From contig NZ_CP150207.1 of assembly GCF_037969765.1 (NCBI RefSeq), positions 5,587,501 through 5,651,500 on the forward strand: a stretch of 64,000 nt of DNA, written 5' to 3'. The translations under genes were made by a program, and so were the position numbers. The notes under the pieces were generated by a model, which made no database searches, was not told the origin of the DNA, and was given only the letters and a program-made list of their open reading frames with translations. This stretch comes from Paenibacillus sp. FSL W8-0186. Its GTDB lineage: Bacteria > Bacillota > Bacilli > Paenibacillales > Paenibacillaceae. Below, piece after piece: positions 53,215 through 63,051 of this stretch. Position 1 is the first letter of the stretch. Each line of letters begins with the position of its first letter.

Positions 53215-53686
53215 CCTCGAGCTCTTCCGTTGAGAGAGCATGTGGAGATTCCCCTTTGGTCAGCGGTTTGGCATATACATATGAGCCTTCCCGATTATAA
53301 ATACCAGTAAGGACCACCCCGTCCTTCTCATCATTGATAAATGCGATGGAGAAGCTCAGGTCATTTCCACGCTCGGCAAAAGCATTGTAACGCTTTATGC
53401 CGATTTTTGCTTTTTGTTTTGGCACCAGACTTTGAAGCTGTTTGAGTATCTGTTGTTGCTGTTCCTGTGCATCCTCCAGCTTGCCCTGCTGCAGCTTCAA
53501 ATCGATGAGCAAGCCCTCTAAATCCTCAACACCTGTTCCCTGCATCATTAATTCATATTTCCGACGGATTTTCCGGAGCTTGCTGCCTTGAAGCAAATTC
53601 CATATGAGCAGCCAAACCACGACGATAACTAACCCGATTACAACCCAAACCAACTGCTCCAGAATGAGCTGATTCCATTCTTGCAT
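53186..53686 (-). CDS. DUF4446 membrane-anchored protein
   Basis: A 166-residue protein with one N-terminal membrane helix (about residues 11-30, VWVVIGLVIVVVWLLIWNLL), then a charged coiled coil (about 40-95) and a beta domain with VKRYNAFAERGNDLSFSIAFINDEKDGVVLTGIYNREGSYVYAKP that is characteristic of DUF4446. This family lies next to spo0J in Bacillales; function unknown. It follows the cysteine-desulfurase gene by 23 bp and overlaps yyaC at its end. Confidence 0.85.
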   Translation of the reverse strand: MQEWNQLILEQLVWVVIGLVIVVVWLLIWNLLQGSKLRKIRRKYELMMQGTGVEDLEGLLIDLKLQQGKLEDAQEQQQQILKQLQSLVPKQKAKIGIKRYNAFAERGNDLSFSIAFINDEKDGVVLTGIYNREGSYVYAKPLTKGESPHALSTEELEVIALAAQGE

Positions 53687-53709
53687 GCTTCCTCTCCCCT
53701 ATGTTCAAA

Positions 53710-54867
53710 TCATTGAGCCGAAATTTGCCGCATGGCTAGTACGAATGCCTCAACCTCTTCCTCCGTCGTATCAAACCCTACGCTGGCTCTAACCGCCCCG
53801 CCGGCCGATGTCCCCGCTGTCATATGCCCTAAGGGCGTACAATGATAACCGGCGCGCACAGCTATTCCATATTCTCTATCCAATACAAAAGCAATCTCCG
53901 CAGCATCCCGGCCTTCCAAATTAAAGGACACAAGCCCCATTCGCGGCTCTCCAAGCTTTGGCCCAATCAAGGATATGCCTGGCAATTTCGCTAACTCCTT
54001 CATCATCATCTGGATAAGCATCCATTGCCGTTCATAAATTTGTTTTACCCCATATTCAAGCACAGCATGTACACCTGCAGCCAACCCCGCTATGCCGACC
54101 GTATTTGCCGTCCCGGCTTCAAAGCGATCAGGGCGCACAGCAGGTTGTTCAAGCTCCTCGGATTGGCTTCCTGTCCCTCCATGCAGCAAAGGCTCCAAAT
54201 CTACCTGGGGAGAGATGTATAGCCCTCCTGTGCCTTGTGGGCCGAGCAAACCCTTATGTCCAGGAAAAGCCAGCAAATCAATTCCCATCTCAGCAACATC
54301 AATCGGATACGTCCCTGCAGATTGTGCCGCATCAACTAGAAAAATCGCCTCATGCTCGTGAGCTAGATGCCCAAGCTCTTGCAGCGGCAGAATGCTGCCT
54401 AGCAGGTTTGATCCATGTGAACAAACAACAAGCGTCGTCTCCGGACGGAACGAGTTCCTGACCTCGTTCAAATCAAGCTGTCCCCGTTCATTTATTGCTA
54501 TATAATCCACTTTAATCCCCATGGTTCTTTTCAAAAACTCCAACGGCCTTCTAACCGAATTATGCTCCACCATTGTCGCAATCACATGATCCCCAGGTTT
54601 CAGCCATCCTTTGATGGCCAAATTCAAAGCGGATGTCGTATTAGAGGTGAATACGATATCGTTTGGATTAGAAACATGAAACAACGTTGCCAGTGCTTGC
54701 CTAGCATTAAACATAATCCGCCCTGCTTGAAGCGCCATATTATGATTTCCTCGCCCGGCACTGGCGGCCTGACCATTGAGGATCGACATCATGGCCTCCC
54801 CTACGGCTGGCGGCTTAGGCCAAGACGTTGCCGCATGATCCAAATAAATGACGGCTTGCTTTTTCAG
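53710..54867 (-). CDS. Class V aminotransferase, cysteine-desulfurase-like; CTG start
   Basis: A 385-residue PLP enzyme of the cysteine desulfurase/selenocysteine lyase group. Visible: YLDHAATSWPKPPAVGEAM at the N-terminus, FTSNTTSALNLAIKG (PLP phosphate cup), VCSHGSNLLGS, LLAFPGHKGLLGPQG with the PLP lysine, and a late RAGYHCTPLGH that contains the catalytic-loop cysteine. It is likely to release sulfur from cysteine. The first ATG-type codon in frame is TTG 54843, inside the conserved LDHAATS block. Upstream the frame reads K-K-Q-A-V-I-Y; CTG 54867 has AGGAGGGGAG nearby, and no ATG, GTG or TTG lies between. I therefore use CTG. It reads toward DUF4446 and is upstream of nothing in its transcript except its own promoter. 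Confidence 0.85.
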   Translation of the reverse strand: MKKQAVIYLDHAATSWPKPPAVGEAMMSILNGQAASAGRGNHNMALQAGRIMFNARQALATLFHVSNPNDIVFTSNTTSALNLAIKGWLKPGDHVIATMVEHNSVRRPLEFLKRTMGIKVDYIAINERGQLDLNEVRNSFRPETTLVVCSHGSNLLGSILPLQELGHLAHEHEAIFLVDAAQSAGTYPIDVAEMGIDLLAFPGHKGLLGPQGTGGLYISPQVDLEPLLHGGTGSQSEELEQPAVRPDRFEAGTANTVGIAGLAAGVHAVLEYGVKQIYERQWMLIQMMMKELAKLPGISLIGPKLGEPRMGLVSFNLEGRDAAEIAFVLDREYGIAVRAGYHCTPLGHMTAGTSAGGAVRASVGFDTTEEEVEAFVLAMRQISAQ

Positions 54868-54937
54868 TGAACTCCCCTCCTAAATCAAGCTATATGTTCA
54901 TTCATCATCTACACAATATTTTCCTATAGATCAAAAA

Positions 54938-54996
54938 ATGACATATCCCTCCGCTGCAGAGATTAATCATCCCTCAGGCAAGACGAATATGTCATT
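54938..54996 (-). terminator. Intrinsic terminator of parA-parB
   Basis: AATGACATAT (54938-54947) pairs with ATATGTCATT (54987-54996); leftward it is followed by TTTTTTGATC. It lies 17 bases after the parB stop. Confidence 0.75.
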
Positions 54997-55012
54997 CGCA
55001 ATGAACCCTGAA

Positions 55013-55852
55013 TTAAGAGAGTAAATCAAGTAATCTTTGCAGATCCTGTTGACTATAATAGTTAATTTCTATTTTACCTTTTTCTTTACTCGCTTTGATT
55101 TTTACTGTTGTCTTGAACTTTTCTCTTAAGCTTCCTTCAACCTCTTCAATATAAGGATCACGTTTTTGAGATGCCGGCTTCTGTTTGTCCTTTTTCTTAC
55201 GATCCAGCTGCTGGACAGCATCCTCTAGCTCCCTTACGCTCCATTCATGATCGATACATTGCTTGGCAAGGTCCTTAATCATTGCCGAATCCTTCAATCC
55301 AACCAAAGCTCGGGCATGTCCCATGGACAATGTTCCACGTGAAACATATTCCTTCACTTCCTCCGGCAAAGACAACAGCCTTAGAAAGTTTGCAATGTGG
55401 GAACGAGACTTGCCAACCTTCATCGACAGTTCTTCTTGTGTAAGCTGGAACTGATCCATTAGCCCTTGATAAGCCACCGCTATTTCCATAGCGTTCAAGT
55501 TTTCACGCTGCAAGTTCTCTATTAAGGCAATCTCCATAACCTGTTGATCGGAAAAAGATCTGACAACAGCTGGAATCGTTTCATTGCCGCAATATTGAGA
55601 AGCCCGAAATCTCCGCTCACCGGCAATAATTTCATATCCCTTTAACACGCTGCGAACGATGATTGGCTGAATCACACCATGCTGACGAATCGATTCCGCC
55701 AACTCGCGAATTGCATCCTCATCAAACGTTTTACGTGGTTGATACGGGTTGGCACGGAGCTGATTCAGTGGAATATCTACCACCTTATCATCCTCTTGAA
55801 TGGAGAGCGATGGTATCAGCGCATCCAAACCTTTCCCCAATCGTTTACTCAT
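55013..55852 (-). CDS. parB: Chromosome-partitioning protein ParB (Spo0J)
   Basis: A 279-residue CTP-dependent DNA clamp that loads at parS and spreads, with SMC and ParA segregating origins. N-terminal Arg-rich CTP-binding box (NQLRANPYQPRKTF, IAGERRFRAS), ParB HTH domain (about residues 125-205, TQEELSMKVGKSRSHIANFLRLL), and a C-terminal dimer domain ending DLLS. A parS site lies inside the gene at 55331-55346, as in Bacillus subtilis spo0J. It overlaps parA by eight bases. Confidence 0.97.
   Translation of the reverse strand: MSKRLGKGLDALIPSLSIQEDDKVVDIPLNQLRANPYQPRKTFDEDAIRELAESIRQHGVIQPIIVRSVLKGYEIIAGERRFRASQYCGNETIPAVVRSFSDQQVMEIALIENLQRENLNAMEIAVAYQGLMDQFQLTQEELSMKVGKSRSHIANFLRLLSLPEEVKEYVSRGTLSMGHARALVGLKDSAMIKDLAKQCIDHEWSVRELEDAVQQLDRKKKDKQKPASQKRDPYIEEVEGSLREKFKTTVKIKASKEKGKIEINYYSQQDLQRLLDLLS
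55331..55346. promoter_or_regulatory. parS site within parB
   Basis: TGTTCCACGTGAAACA, an exact 16-bp match to the bacterial parS consensus, within the parB coding sequence. Together with a second copy at 58196 it marks this region as origin proximal. Confidence 0.95.
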
Positions 55853-56606
55853 AAGAGACCACTTCCTTTGCCAACTCTAAATATACTTCCGCTCCCTTAG
55901 ACCGGGGATCGTAGGTTATAATGGATTGACCGTGCGATGGCGCTTCACTTAAGCGAACGTTACGTGGAATAACTGTTTTGTAAACTTTTTGCTGAAAATA
56001 TTTCTTGACCTCTTCAATGACCTGAATCCCCAAATTAGTACGGGCATCAAACATCGTAAGCAGCACACCCTCAATTTGCAGAGACGTATTTAAATGCTTC
56101 TGAACGAGACGAACCGTATTTAAAAGTTGGCTCAAACCCTCCAGGGCATAATATTCGCATTGAATCGGAATCAACACAGAGTCAGCCGCCGTAAGCGAAT
56201 TGATGGTCAGAATACCAAGCGATGGCGGGCAATCAATAAGCACATAATCATACATATGCTTCACTTGTTGAATCGACTTCTTAAGCCGGACCTCCCGCGA
56301 GATCGTAGGCACAAGCTCGATTTCCGCCCCTGCTAGTTGAATAGTAGCAGGAATGATATCCAATCCTTCAACCTCCGTCGAAACGATGGCTTCCTTTGGA
56401 TTCACTTCATTAATCAGCACGTCATAAATACAATTGGCAACATCAGCTTTATTGATCCCGACACCGCTTGTCGTATTTCCTTGTGGGTCAATATCAATGA
56501 GCAGCACTTTTTTACCGATCGCAGCAAGTCCTGCCCCGAGGTTGACGGAAGTCGTCGTTTTACCGACCCCTCCCTTTTGGTTAGCAATGGCAATGATTTT
56601 AGACAA
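55845..56606 (-). CDS. parA: ParA-family ATPase (Soj)
   Basis: A 253-residue Walker-type ATPase. Walker A with the deviant lysine QKGGVGKTT, switch I DIDPQGNTTSGVG and Walker B LIDCPPSLGILTINSL. With Spo0J it regulates origin segregation and DnaA. It overlaps parB by eight bases and is the first gene of the pair; the noc terminator is upstream. Confidence 0.97.
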   Translation of the reverse strand: MSKIIAIANQKGGVGKTTTSVNLGAGLAAIGKKVLLIDIDPQGNTTSGVGINKADVANCIYDVLINEVNPKEAIVSTEVEGLDIIPATIQLAGAEIELVPTISREVRLKKSIQQVKHMYDYVLIDCPPSLGILTINSLTAADSVLIPIQCEYYALEGLSQLLNTVRLVQKHLNTSLQIEGVLLTMFDARTNLGIQVIEEVKKYFQQKVYKTVIPRNVRLSEAPSHGQSIITYDPRSKGAEVYLELAKEVVSYE

Positions 56607-56801
56607 TCTATTTCACCTCAGTATCCGTTAAAAATCTTCTTGTAGTGTATTTCTAGGCAGTTACAACTAAGCTGAAGCTACAAAAAGACAACAAAGTCAT
56701 CCTATGCCATGCACTCTGCATGAATGATCATTCCCGCTAGCTGCGAGTTCGGTTAGATGGAAATGACCCTGGAAGACTCAAGCCATTTTGCCGAAAAAGA
56801 A

Positions 56802-56833
56802 GCTGACCTCTTAACCTCGCGGTCATGGTCAGC
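56802..56833 (-). terminator. Intrinsic terminator of noc
   Basis: GCTGACC (56802-56808) pairs with GGTCAGC (56827-56833); leftward it is followed by TTCTTTTTC. It lies just after the noc stop at 56846. Confidence 0.65.
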
Positions 56834-56845
56834 GAGTAACATACA

Positions 56846-57664
56846 TTATCTTTTAGGAATTTGAATCACAATTTCATAGTGATCTTCATGGTCTTTCTCC
56901 GAAGTCTTAATCTCCATTCCCGATCCGGTCACCATATCAATGGATTGGCGGATCGTATTCAGAGCGAGCCGAACATCCTTCGAGAACGAAATTCGTCTTG
57001 GCGACTTCTTATTCTTGGCAACCTCTTTGTAAAAGGCTACCCGGGCTTCGGTCTGCTTCACATTCAACTCTTTGCTGATGATTTCATCCAATACCTTCAA
57101 TTGCAGTTCCTCGGTATCCAGAGACAATAGTGCCCGTGCATGACGCTCTGTAACTTTACGTTCCATTAGCGCAGTTTTTACTTGTTCAGGCAATTGAAGC
57201 AGCCTAATTTTGTTGGCAATCGTCGATTGACTTTTCCCCAGCCGCTGAGCCAAACTCTCTTGGGTGAGCTGATGCAGATCAATCAAATTCTGGTAAGCCA
57301 GAGCTTCTTCGATTGATGTGAGCCCTTCCCGCTGTAAATTCTCGATCAAAGCAATCGAAGCAGCTTGTGAGTCGTTGAAATCCCGCAAAATAGCCGGAAT
57401 TGTTTCATAGCCTAACTTTATGACTGCCCTCCAGCGTCTCTCCCCTGCGATCAGTTCATATTTATCATTTCGGTAACGAACTACGATAGGTTGAATTACC
57501 CCATGCGTCTTGATCGTTTGGCACAGCTCTTCGATTTTCTCATCGTCAAAAATAGTCCGGGGTTGGTATGGACTGCTTACGATTTCACCAACCGGAATTT
57601 GTTTCACTTCATCTCCGCTGCTTCGTTCGGTAAAACCAAACAATTTCGAAAATTGTTCTTTCAT
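56846..57664 (-). CDS. noc: Nucleoid occlusion protein Noc
   Basis: A 272-residue ParB-like protein that binds its own sites and blocks division over the chromosome. N-terminal [10 protein letters not shown] amphipathic helix (membrane targeting), CTP-binding boxes YQPRTIFDD and [10 protein letters not shown], then the HTH ([30 protein letters not shown]). The N-terminal helix and closer similarity of the HTH to the Noc branch distinguish it from Spo0J at 55013. ATG 57664 is used; an in-frame ATG at 57679 would add five residues. Its promoter lies in 57665-58245. Confidence 0.95.
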   Translation of the reverse strand: MKEQFSKLFGFTERSSGDEVKQIPVGEIVSSPYQPRTIFDDEKIEELCQTIKTHGVIQPIVVRYRNDKYELIAGERRWRAVIKLGYETIPAILRDFNDSQAASIALIENLQREGLTSIEEALAYQNLIDLHQLTQESLAQRLGKSQSTIANKIRLLQLPEQVKTALMERKVTERHARALLSLDTEELQLKVLDEIISKELNVKQTEARVAFYKEVAKNKKSPRRISFSKDVRLALNTIRQSIDMVTGSGMEIKTSEKDHEDHYEIVIQIPKR

Positions 57665-58245
57665 TCCGTAAATTACCACCTAATTTGATAGTGTCATAAG
57701 GCGAAGCCTTATGGGCTGCATTTCCTTGCTTAAGAAGACAGACCGCTACTTACGGTTGTGTTCCTTTTCGATCATAGAGGATTAGCATAATGGATAAAGA
57801 CTACTAATTCTATCATCTTTAAAAATAACGGGAAAGCTGCACAATAAACGGAGAAAAACGTCTATCGACGTACTCTCTAAGAAGACAGAACCGCAAGTAG
57901 CGGTAATTTTCTTCTTGAAATAGTCCCACCGAGAAAATCGATCACCTATGTATACCTTCAAGGTGAATTATCTCATAGCTGGTTATATTTCAAGATGAAT
58001 TCTCGAGCAACATTCTCAAAAAAATTCATTCCTCAATAAACAGTTAGAATGGTGCTTGATCGTAGAATTCAACTACATCGGGCAAATGATGATCGATATA
58101 TCTATTCTACCACTTTTTTCTCTATAATCCTATTCTCTTATTCAGCATTTTTTTTCGCTTTTCTTGACATGAATAAGAGATCCCCCAGCATAGATTGTTT
58201 CACGTGGAACAATTTACTGAAAGGATCAAAAACGCACTAATTAAA
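57665..58245. other. 580-bp intergenic region with noc promoter, parS and repeats
   Basis: A+T-rich, no gene. It holds the upstream region of noc, a parS site at 58196-58211, and a paired repeat: GAAGACAGACCGC...ACGGT at about 57736-57756 and the similar GAAGACAGAACCGCAAGTAGCGGT at about 57882-57907, the second forming a hairpin. No Noc-binding site of the TTTCCCGGGAAA type was found. Confidence 0.5.
58196..58211. promoter_or_regulatory. parS site downstream of rsmG
   Basis: TGTTTCACGTGGAACA, the exact consensus parS palindrome, between noc and rsmG. It is the second of two perfect sites in this window. Confidence 0.97.
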
Positions 58246-58968
58246 CTAAACGATCGGTGATTTTAAAGGTGTGCCTGCCTTCCGAGGGTAAGCCTTTGGC
58301 GTAGCAGCAGTTTTCTTGACGAGAATAATATGGCGGTCAGAGTCCTCCATGGGCAGCTTAAAGTGGTGATTGCCAATCAGCTTGCCATTAAGCACCTTCA
58401 TGCTTCGGGCCGCTTCCTCTACCTCTTCTCGAGGATCGCTTCCCTTCATTGCTGCAAACACGCCACCCACCTTAACAAAGGGAAGACAGAACTCATTTAG
58501 TACAGCCATCCTAGCAACAGCACGGGCTGTAACTAAATCGAATTGATCACGATATTGTGGTTTGCGTGCAATATCCTCAGCCCGGCCATGGATGAGCTCT
58601 ACACCGTCTAACGACAGCTGATCCGCGATGTTTTGCAAAAAATGAATTCGTTTATTCAGCGAGTCTACGATGGTTAGCTTCAATTGAGGAAAGCATATCT
58701 TTAAAGGAATGCCTGGAAATCCTGCTCCAGAGCCGATATCCGCCAAAGAGTGAATACCCCTCATATTCAGATGAAATGCCAAGGATATCGAATCATAAAA
58801 ATGCTTCACATATACCTGTTCACGTTCGGTGATTCCCGTCAGATTCATTTTTTCATTCCAGGACACCAATTCCTTGAAGTACGTTTCAAACTGGGTCAAC
58901 TGCTCCGCATTCACCTCGATCCCATGATCGCGGAGCATGGATTGAAATTCAGATTGTACTTGATCCAA
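58246..58968 (-). CDS. rsmG: 16S rRNA (guanine-527-N7) methyltransferase
   Basis: A 240-residue methyltransferase (GidB). Visible: FETYFKELVSWNEKMNLTGITEREQV near the N-terminus, the SAM site LADIGSGAGFPGIPLKI, and VTARAVARMAVLNEFCLPFVKVGG. Loss confers low-level streptomycin resistance in other bacteria. It follows mnmG with a four-base gap, as in the classical mnmG-rsmG operon. Confidence 0.97.
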   Translation of the reverse strand: MDQVQSEFQSMLRDHGIEVNAEQLTQFETYFKELVSWNEKMNLTGITEREQVYVKHFYDSISLAFHLNMRGIHSLADIGSGAGFPGIPLKICFPQLKLTIVDSLNKRIHFLQNIADQLSLDGVELIHGRAEDIARKPQYRDQFDLVTARAVARMAVLNEFCLPFVKVGGVFAAMKGSDPREEVEEAARSMKVLNGKLIGNHHFKLPMEDSDRHIILVKKTAATPKAYPRKAGTPLKSPIV

Positions 58969-58972
58969 TCAC

Positions 58973-60859
58973 TTATCCTCCTGCAGCGGTAACCCGATTA
59001 TAATGTTCCAAATAGACGAGCAAAATGGAAATGTCAGCTGGCGAAACTCCGGAAATTCGTGAGGCTTGCCCGATGGAAAGCGGTCGGATTTTGGCCAGCT
59101 TCTGGCGAGCTTCGATGGCCAAACCTTGAATATCCTCATACTTAATATTTTCAGGCAGTTTTTTCTTTTCCATTTTTTTCAATTTTTCAACATGAAGCAG
59201 CTGTTTCTCGATGTATCCGGCATACTTCACTTGAATCTCGACCTGCTCCCTCATCTCCTCATCCAAGTCCACCCCGGCTGGGGAAAATTGATGGATCAGA
59301 TCATAGGTTACTTCTGGACGGCGCAAAATCGCCAGTAAATTGCTGCCATCCTGAATTGGCGCCGAACCAATTGCTTCCAACAAAGGATTGATATCCGCAG
59401 GGCGTACCTTGCTCGTCCGCAGACGCTCTACCTCTTGCTCTACCTTTTCCTTCTTGTCGAGGAATGCCGCATACCGCTCCGGTGAGATCAGTCCGATATC
59501 ATAGCCGATTTGCGTTAATCTCAGATCCGCATTATCGTGGCGAAGCAGGAGACGGTATTCTGCCCGCGAGGTAAGCAGGCGGTACGGCTCATTGGTGCCT
59601 TTAGTCACCAAATCGTCGATCAGCACCCCGATATAGCCTTGGGAGCGATCCAGCACGACGCCTTCCTTGCCTTGAACCTTGCGAGCGGCGTTGATGCCCG
59701 CCATGACGCCTTGAGCTGCCGCCTCTTCATAACCTGACGTTCCGTTAATTTGTCCTGCTGTAAACAAACCGGGAAGCTGCTTCGTCTCCATCGTCGGCCA
59801 TAGCTGCGTCGGAACGATAACATCATATTCGATCGCATAGCCGTTTCGCATAATTTTGGCATTCTGCAGCCCAGGAACCGAGCGAACGATTTGCTCCTGC
59901 ACCTCTTCCGGCATGCTCGTCGACAAACCTTGAACATAGTATTCCGCCGTATTCTTGCCTTCTGGCTCAAGGAAAACCTGATGCTGCGGCTTATCGGCAA
60001 ATCGAACGATTTTGTCCTCGATGGACGGACAATACCGTGCTCCCGTTCCTTCAATAATCCCCGAGAACATCGGCGCGCGATGCAAATTGGCATTGATGAT
60101 TTCATGCGTCTCGGGCGAAGTATAAGTCAGCCAGCATGGCAGCTGCTCGTTATCCGAGCTTTTCGTTTCATACGAGAAAAATTTAGGATTGTCATCTCCC
60201 GGCTGGATTTCCGTCTGGGAAAAATCAATCGAATCGCGATGAACCCGCGGCGGCGTTCCCGTCTTGAAGCGAACCAGCTCGAAGCCAAGCTTCTTCAGGC
60301 TATGAGACAACGTTACGGCCGGCTGCTGATTGTTCGGCCCGCTCTCGTAGGCCAGCTCGCCCATGATGATTTTGCCGCGCAAATAAGTTCCCGTCGTCAA
60401 GACGACTGCCTTGCTGCGGTATCTCGCCCCCGATTGGGTAATGACGCCTACGCACTTGCCATCCTCCACAATCAGATCCTCAACCATGCCTTGGCGCAGC
60501 GTCAAGTTGTCCTGCTTTTCCAGTGTCTCTTTCATCGTATGCTGATACAGCACCTTATCCGCCTGCGCGCGAAGCGCATGAACAGCGGGGCCTTTTCCCG
60601 TATTCAGCATCCGCATTTGGATGAATGTCTTGTCGATATTGCGGCCCATCTCCCCGCCGATTGCATCCACTTCTCTAACGACATGGCCTTTGGCCGGCCC
60701 CCCAATGGAAGGGTTGCACGGCATAAATGCCACCATATCCAGGTTAATCGTCACCAGCAATGTTCTACAGCCCATGCGTGCTGCGGCCAAGGCAGATTCA
60801 CTGCCGGCATGTCCAGCACCGACGACGATGACGTCGTATTCTGCTGCTTCAAATCCCAT
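58973..60859 (-). CDS. mnmG: tRNA uridine 5-carboxymethylaminomethyl modification enzyme MnmG
   Basis: FAD-dependent enzyme that with MnmE modifies the wobble uridine of tRNAs (GidA). The N-terminal dinucleotide fold [21 protein letters not shown] and the [22 protein letters not shown] cysteine block are conserved; the C-terminal helical domain ends in the [12 protein letters not shown] motif. ATG 60859 has AAAGGGGG upstream; the longer in-frame start would add 18 residues with no homology. About 628 residues, as usual. It is separated from mnmE by about 125 bp. Confidence 0.97.
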   Translation of the reverse strand: MGFEAAEYDVIVVGAGHAGSESALAAARMGCRTLLVTINLDMVAFMPCNPSIGGPAKGHVVREVDAIGGEMGRNIDKTFIQMRMLNTGKGPAVHALRAQADKVLYQHTMKETLEKQDNLTLRQGMVEDLIVEDGKCVGVITQSGARYRSKAVVLTTGTYLRGKIIMGELAYESGPNNQQPAVTLSHSLKKLGFELVRFKTGTPPRVHRDSIDFSQTEIQPGDDNPKFFSYETKSSDNEQLPCWLTYTSPETHEIINANLHRAPMFSGIIEGTGARYCPSIEDKIVRFADKPQHQVFLEPEGKNTAEYYVQGLSTSMPEEVQEQIVRSVPGLQNAKIMRNGYAIEYDVIVPTQLWPTMETKQLPGLFTAGQINGTSGYEEAAAQGVMAGINAARKVQGKEGVVLDRSQGYIGVLIDDLVTKGTNEPYRLLTSRAEYRLLLRHDNADLRLTQIGYDIGLISPERYAAFLDKKEKVEQEVERLRTSKVRPADINPLLEAIGSAPIQDGSNLLAILRRPEVTYDLIHQFSPAGVDLDEEMREQVEIQVKYAGYIEKQLLHVEKLKKMEKKKLPENIKYEDIQGLAIEARQKLAKIRPLSIGQASRISGVSPADISILLVYLEHYNRVTAAGG

Positions 60860-60984
60860 CCTAAAACCCCCTTTAAAATCCATGATTATATAGTAGAGAA
60901 ACGTCATATTCATTAAAATTTTAACTACTTAAAACGTTCTTTTTCATCATACCATGAATGAACGCCGTCCATACGTAAGTGATC

Positions 60985-62364
60985 TTATTTTCCGAGACAA
61001 AATTGGGAGAAAATTTGATCGATCAGCGCATCCGGCGCAGCATCGCCGATCACCTCACCCAACTGCTCCCAAGCAAGCCGCACATCAATTTGCAGAATAT
61101 CGATCGGAATACCTGTATCAGCTGCCTCGTAAGCGTCCGCAAGAGACTGTTTCGCCTTGTTCAGCAGCGCAATATGACGCACATTGCTGACGTAGGTCAA
61201 ATCCCCCGACTCCAGTTGCCCGCCGAAGAACAGCTTTGAAATGGCATCCTCCAGATGATTGAGACCTTCCTCCGTCTTCACTGAGAGTTCTACGATCGCT
61301 TCCTCCGGGAAATATCGGTTGACTACTTCCCTGTTCAACTGGGAAGGCAAATCAATTTTATTGATTAACACGATCGTCTGCCGCCCTCTAAGCTGCTCCA
61401 TCAGATGGATCTCGTCCTCATGCAGCAGCTCAGCATTGTTTAGCACAAGCAAAATCAAATCCGCTTCATGCACCGCAGCCCGAGAACGCTCCACCCCAAT
61501 TTGCTCGACAACATCGATTGTTTCGCGGATGCCCGCCGTATCCAGCAGCTTCAGTGGAATATTGTTAATCGTCACGTACTCCTCAATCACATCCCGGGTA
61601 GTCCCCGGAATATCGGTGACGATTGCTTTATTCTCTCTCGCCAATGCGTTCAGCAGCGACGATTTGCCGACATTGGGCCGTCCGACAATCGCTGTCGTAA
61701 TGCCTTCCCGCAAAATTTTACCCTGGTTGGCGGTCCTCAGCAGCTCGTCGATCCCTTCCGTCACTTCCGCGCATTTCGACTTGATGAACTGCGTCGTCAT
61801 CGACTCTACGTCATGTTCGGGATAATCTATATTCACCTCGATATGCGCCAGCGTCTCCACCAATGTATGACGCAGCGCCGTAATTTTCCGGGACAGATTG
61901 CCCTCTACTTGCTTGAGAGCAAGCGAGAACGCCCGATCCGACTTCGAGCGGATCAAGTCGATGACCGCTTCTGCCTGCGACAAGTCAATCCGTCCGTTCA
62001 AGAATGCACGTTTTGTGAACTCTCCCGGCTCGGCCAGCCGGATATTCGGCTGCAGCAGAAGCAGATCCATCACCCGTTTCACGGAAATAATCCCGCCATG
62101 CGTGCTGATCTCCACAACATCCTCCGTCGTGAACGAGCGAGGCGCACGGAACACCGAAACCAGGACTTCTTCCAGCTTCTCCTGTGTTTTAGGATTGATA
62201 ATAAAGCCATAATGAACGGTATGGCTATCTGCCTCAGTCAGCGGCTTCCTGGAGCGAAACAATGCTCCCACTTCAGCAATCGACTCCGGCCCGCTGACCC
62301 GGATTACCGCAATCCCACTTTCACCTACTGCCGTCGATATGGCAGCAATTGTATCGCTCAACAT
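60985..62364 (-). CDS. mnmE: tRNA modification GTPase MnmE
   Basis: A 459-residue GTPase (TrmE/ThdF). N-terminal folate-binding domain (IAAISTAVGESGIAVIRVSG), G domain with GRPNVGKSS, DIPGTTRD and NKID, and the C-terminal motif FCLGK with the invariant cysteine. It pairs with MnmG in tRNA wobble uridine modification. Normal length and motifs. Upstream is the repeat-bearing gap to jag. Confidence 0.98.
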   Translation of the reverse strand: MLSDTIAAISTAVGESGIAVIRVSGPESIAEVGALFRSRKPLTEADSHTVHYGFIINPKTQEKLEEVLVSVFRAPRSFTTEDVVEISTHGGIISVKRVMDLLLLQPNIRLAEPGEFTKRAFLNGRIDLSQAEAVIDLIRSKSDRAFSLALKQVEGNLSRKITALRHTLVETLAHIEVNIDYPEHDVESMTTQFIKSKCAEVTEGIDELLRTANQGKILREGITTAIVGRPNVGKSSLLNALARENKAIVTDIPGTTRDVIEEYVTINNIPLKLLDTAGIRETIDVVEQIGVERSRAAVHEADLILLVLNNAELLHEDEIHLMEQLRGRQTIVLINKIDLPSQLNREVVNRYFPEEAIVELSVKTEEGLNHLEDAISKLFFGGQLESGDLTYVSNVRHIALLNKAKQSLADAYEAADTGIPIDILQIDVRLAWEQLGEVIGDAAPDALIDQIFSQFCLGK

Positions 62365-62620
62365 GGTTCATTCACCTCATGATTTATAGAATAAAATTTT
62401 GCTTGCTTAGCTTAAAACCCGTGGTGAAAATTTTAGCCGCGCCGCATTCCGTTTGATCCTTCGATCGCTGTTGTCGCCAGATTATGATGATCTGATAAAT
62501 TCGTAAGAGGTTATAATCCGCCGACAAAGGCGACCGCTACCGCTTCTCCGAATTCAAACGGCCTGCTCTGCTACTCTTTTCACCTACCACATTCAAACAC
62601 TATAATTCCCACACAAACCC

Positions 62621-62888
62621 AAGCGCATCCCGAAGGGACAGCGCCTCCTTGCACACACTAACCGCATACACACCGCCCCCACTCCTACGCCCGCAGGAGC
62701 GTCGAAAGTAAAGCGTGCCCGATAAGGCGAAAGCGACTCCTTTCCCCCACCCCAACTCGGGTGCGCCGACAGCAGTAGTGCCTGCAGTGTGTTTTCAGGT
62801 TGCCCAGGTGCTCCAAAAGTAAGACGTACCCGAAGGGGGAAAAGCGTGCCTCGAACAAACCTAAGCGCATTCCCGAAGGGAACAGCGA
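62621..62888. repeat. Four imperfect palindromic repeats in the mnmE-jag gap
   Basis: Units near 62621-62645, 62711-62735, 62822-62848 and 62863-62888 share a core CCCGAAGGG (CCCGATAAGG in the second) flanked by AAGCG/AGCG arms. The first and fourth are preceded by ACAAACC; the second and third by AAAGTAA, so there are two sub-types in the order A, B, B, A. Each can fold into a hairpin with a GAA-type loop. They resemble REP-like elements; no reading frame runs through them. The rest of 62365-63009 is otherwise featureless apart from the hairpin at 62961. Confidence 0.6.
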
Positions 62889-62960
62889 TGCAGGAGCGCC
62901 TCTGTACCTCCCGCGTTACTCCAGTTTGCGGGAGTCCTGAGGGCTGCCAAGCCCTGGGGG

Positions 62961-62983
62961 CCCTCCCTTACGGTAAGGGAGGG
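62961..62983. terminator. Perfect 10-bp hairpin downstream of the jag terminator
   Basis: CCCTCCCTTA (62961-62970) pairs with TAAGGGAGGG (62974-62983) around CGG. No T-run follows on either strand, so it may be a processing site or part of the repeat-rich intergenic sequence rather than a terminator. Confidence 0.4.
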
Positions 62984-63009
62984 TTTGAGAGGGTTGAGAC
63001 AAAAAACAA

Positions 63010-63046
63010 GACGCAATGACATTTGCCGAAACAACGTCATTGCGTC
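63010..63046 (-). terminator. Intrinsic terminator of jag
   Basis: GACGCAATGAC (63010-63020) pairs perfectly with GTCATTGCGTC (63036-63046); leftward it is followed by TTGTTTTTTG. It lies six bases after the jag stop, so yidC-jag ends here and mnmE needs its own promoter. Confidence 0.9.
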
Positions 63047-63051
63047 CCCAT

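Noticed and set aside
57665..58245. Noc-binding sites
   Set aside because: No sequence close to the TTTCCCGGGAAA type was found; only parS.
62621..62888. CRISPR array
   Set aside because: Repeats are imperfect, of two types, unevenly spaced and without unique equal-length spacers; no cas genes.
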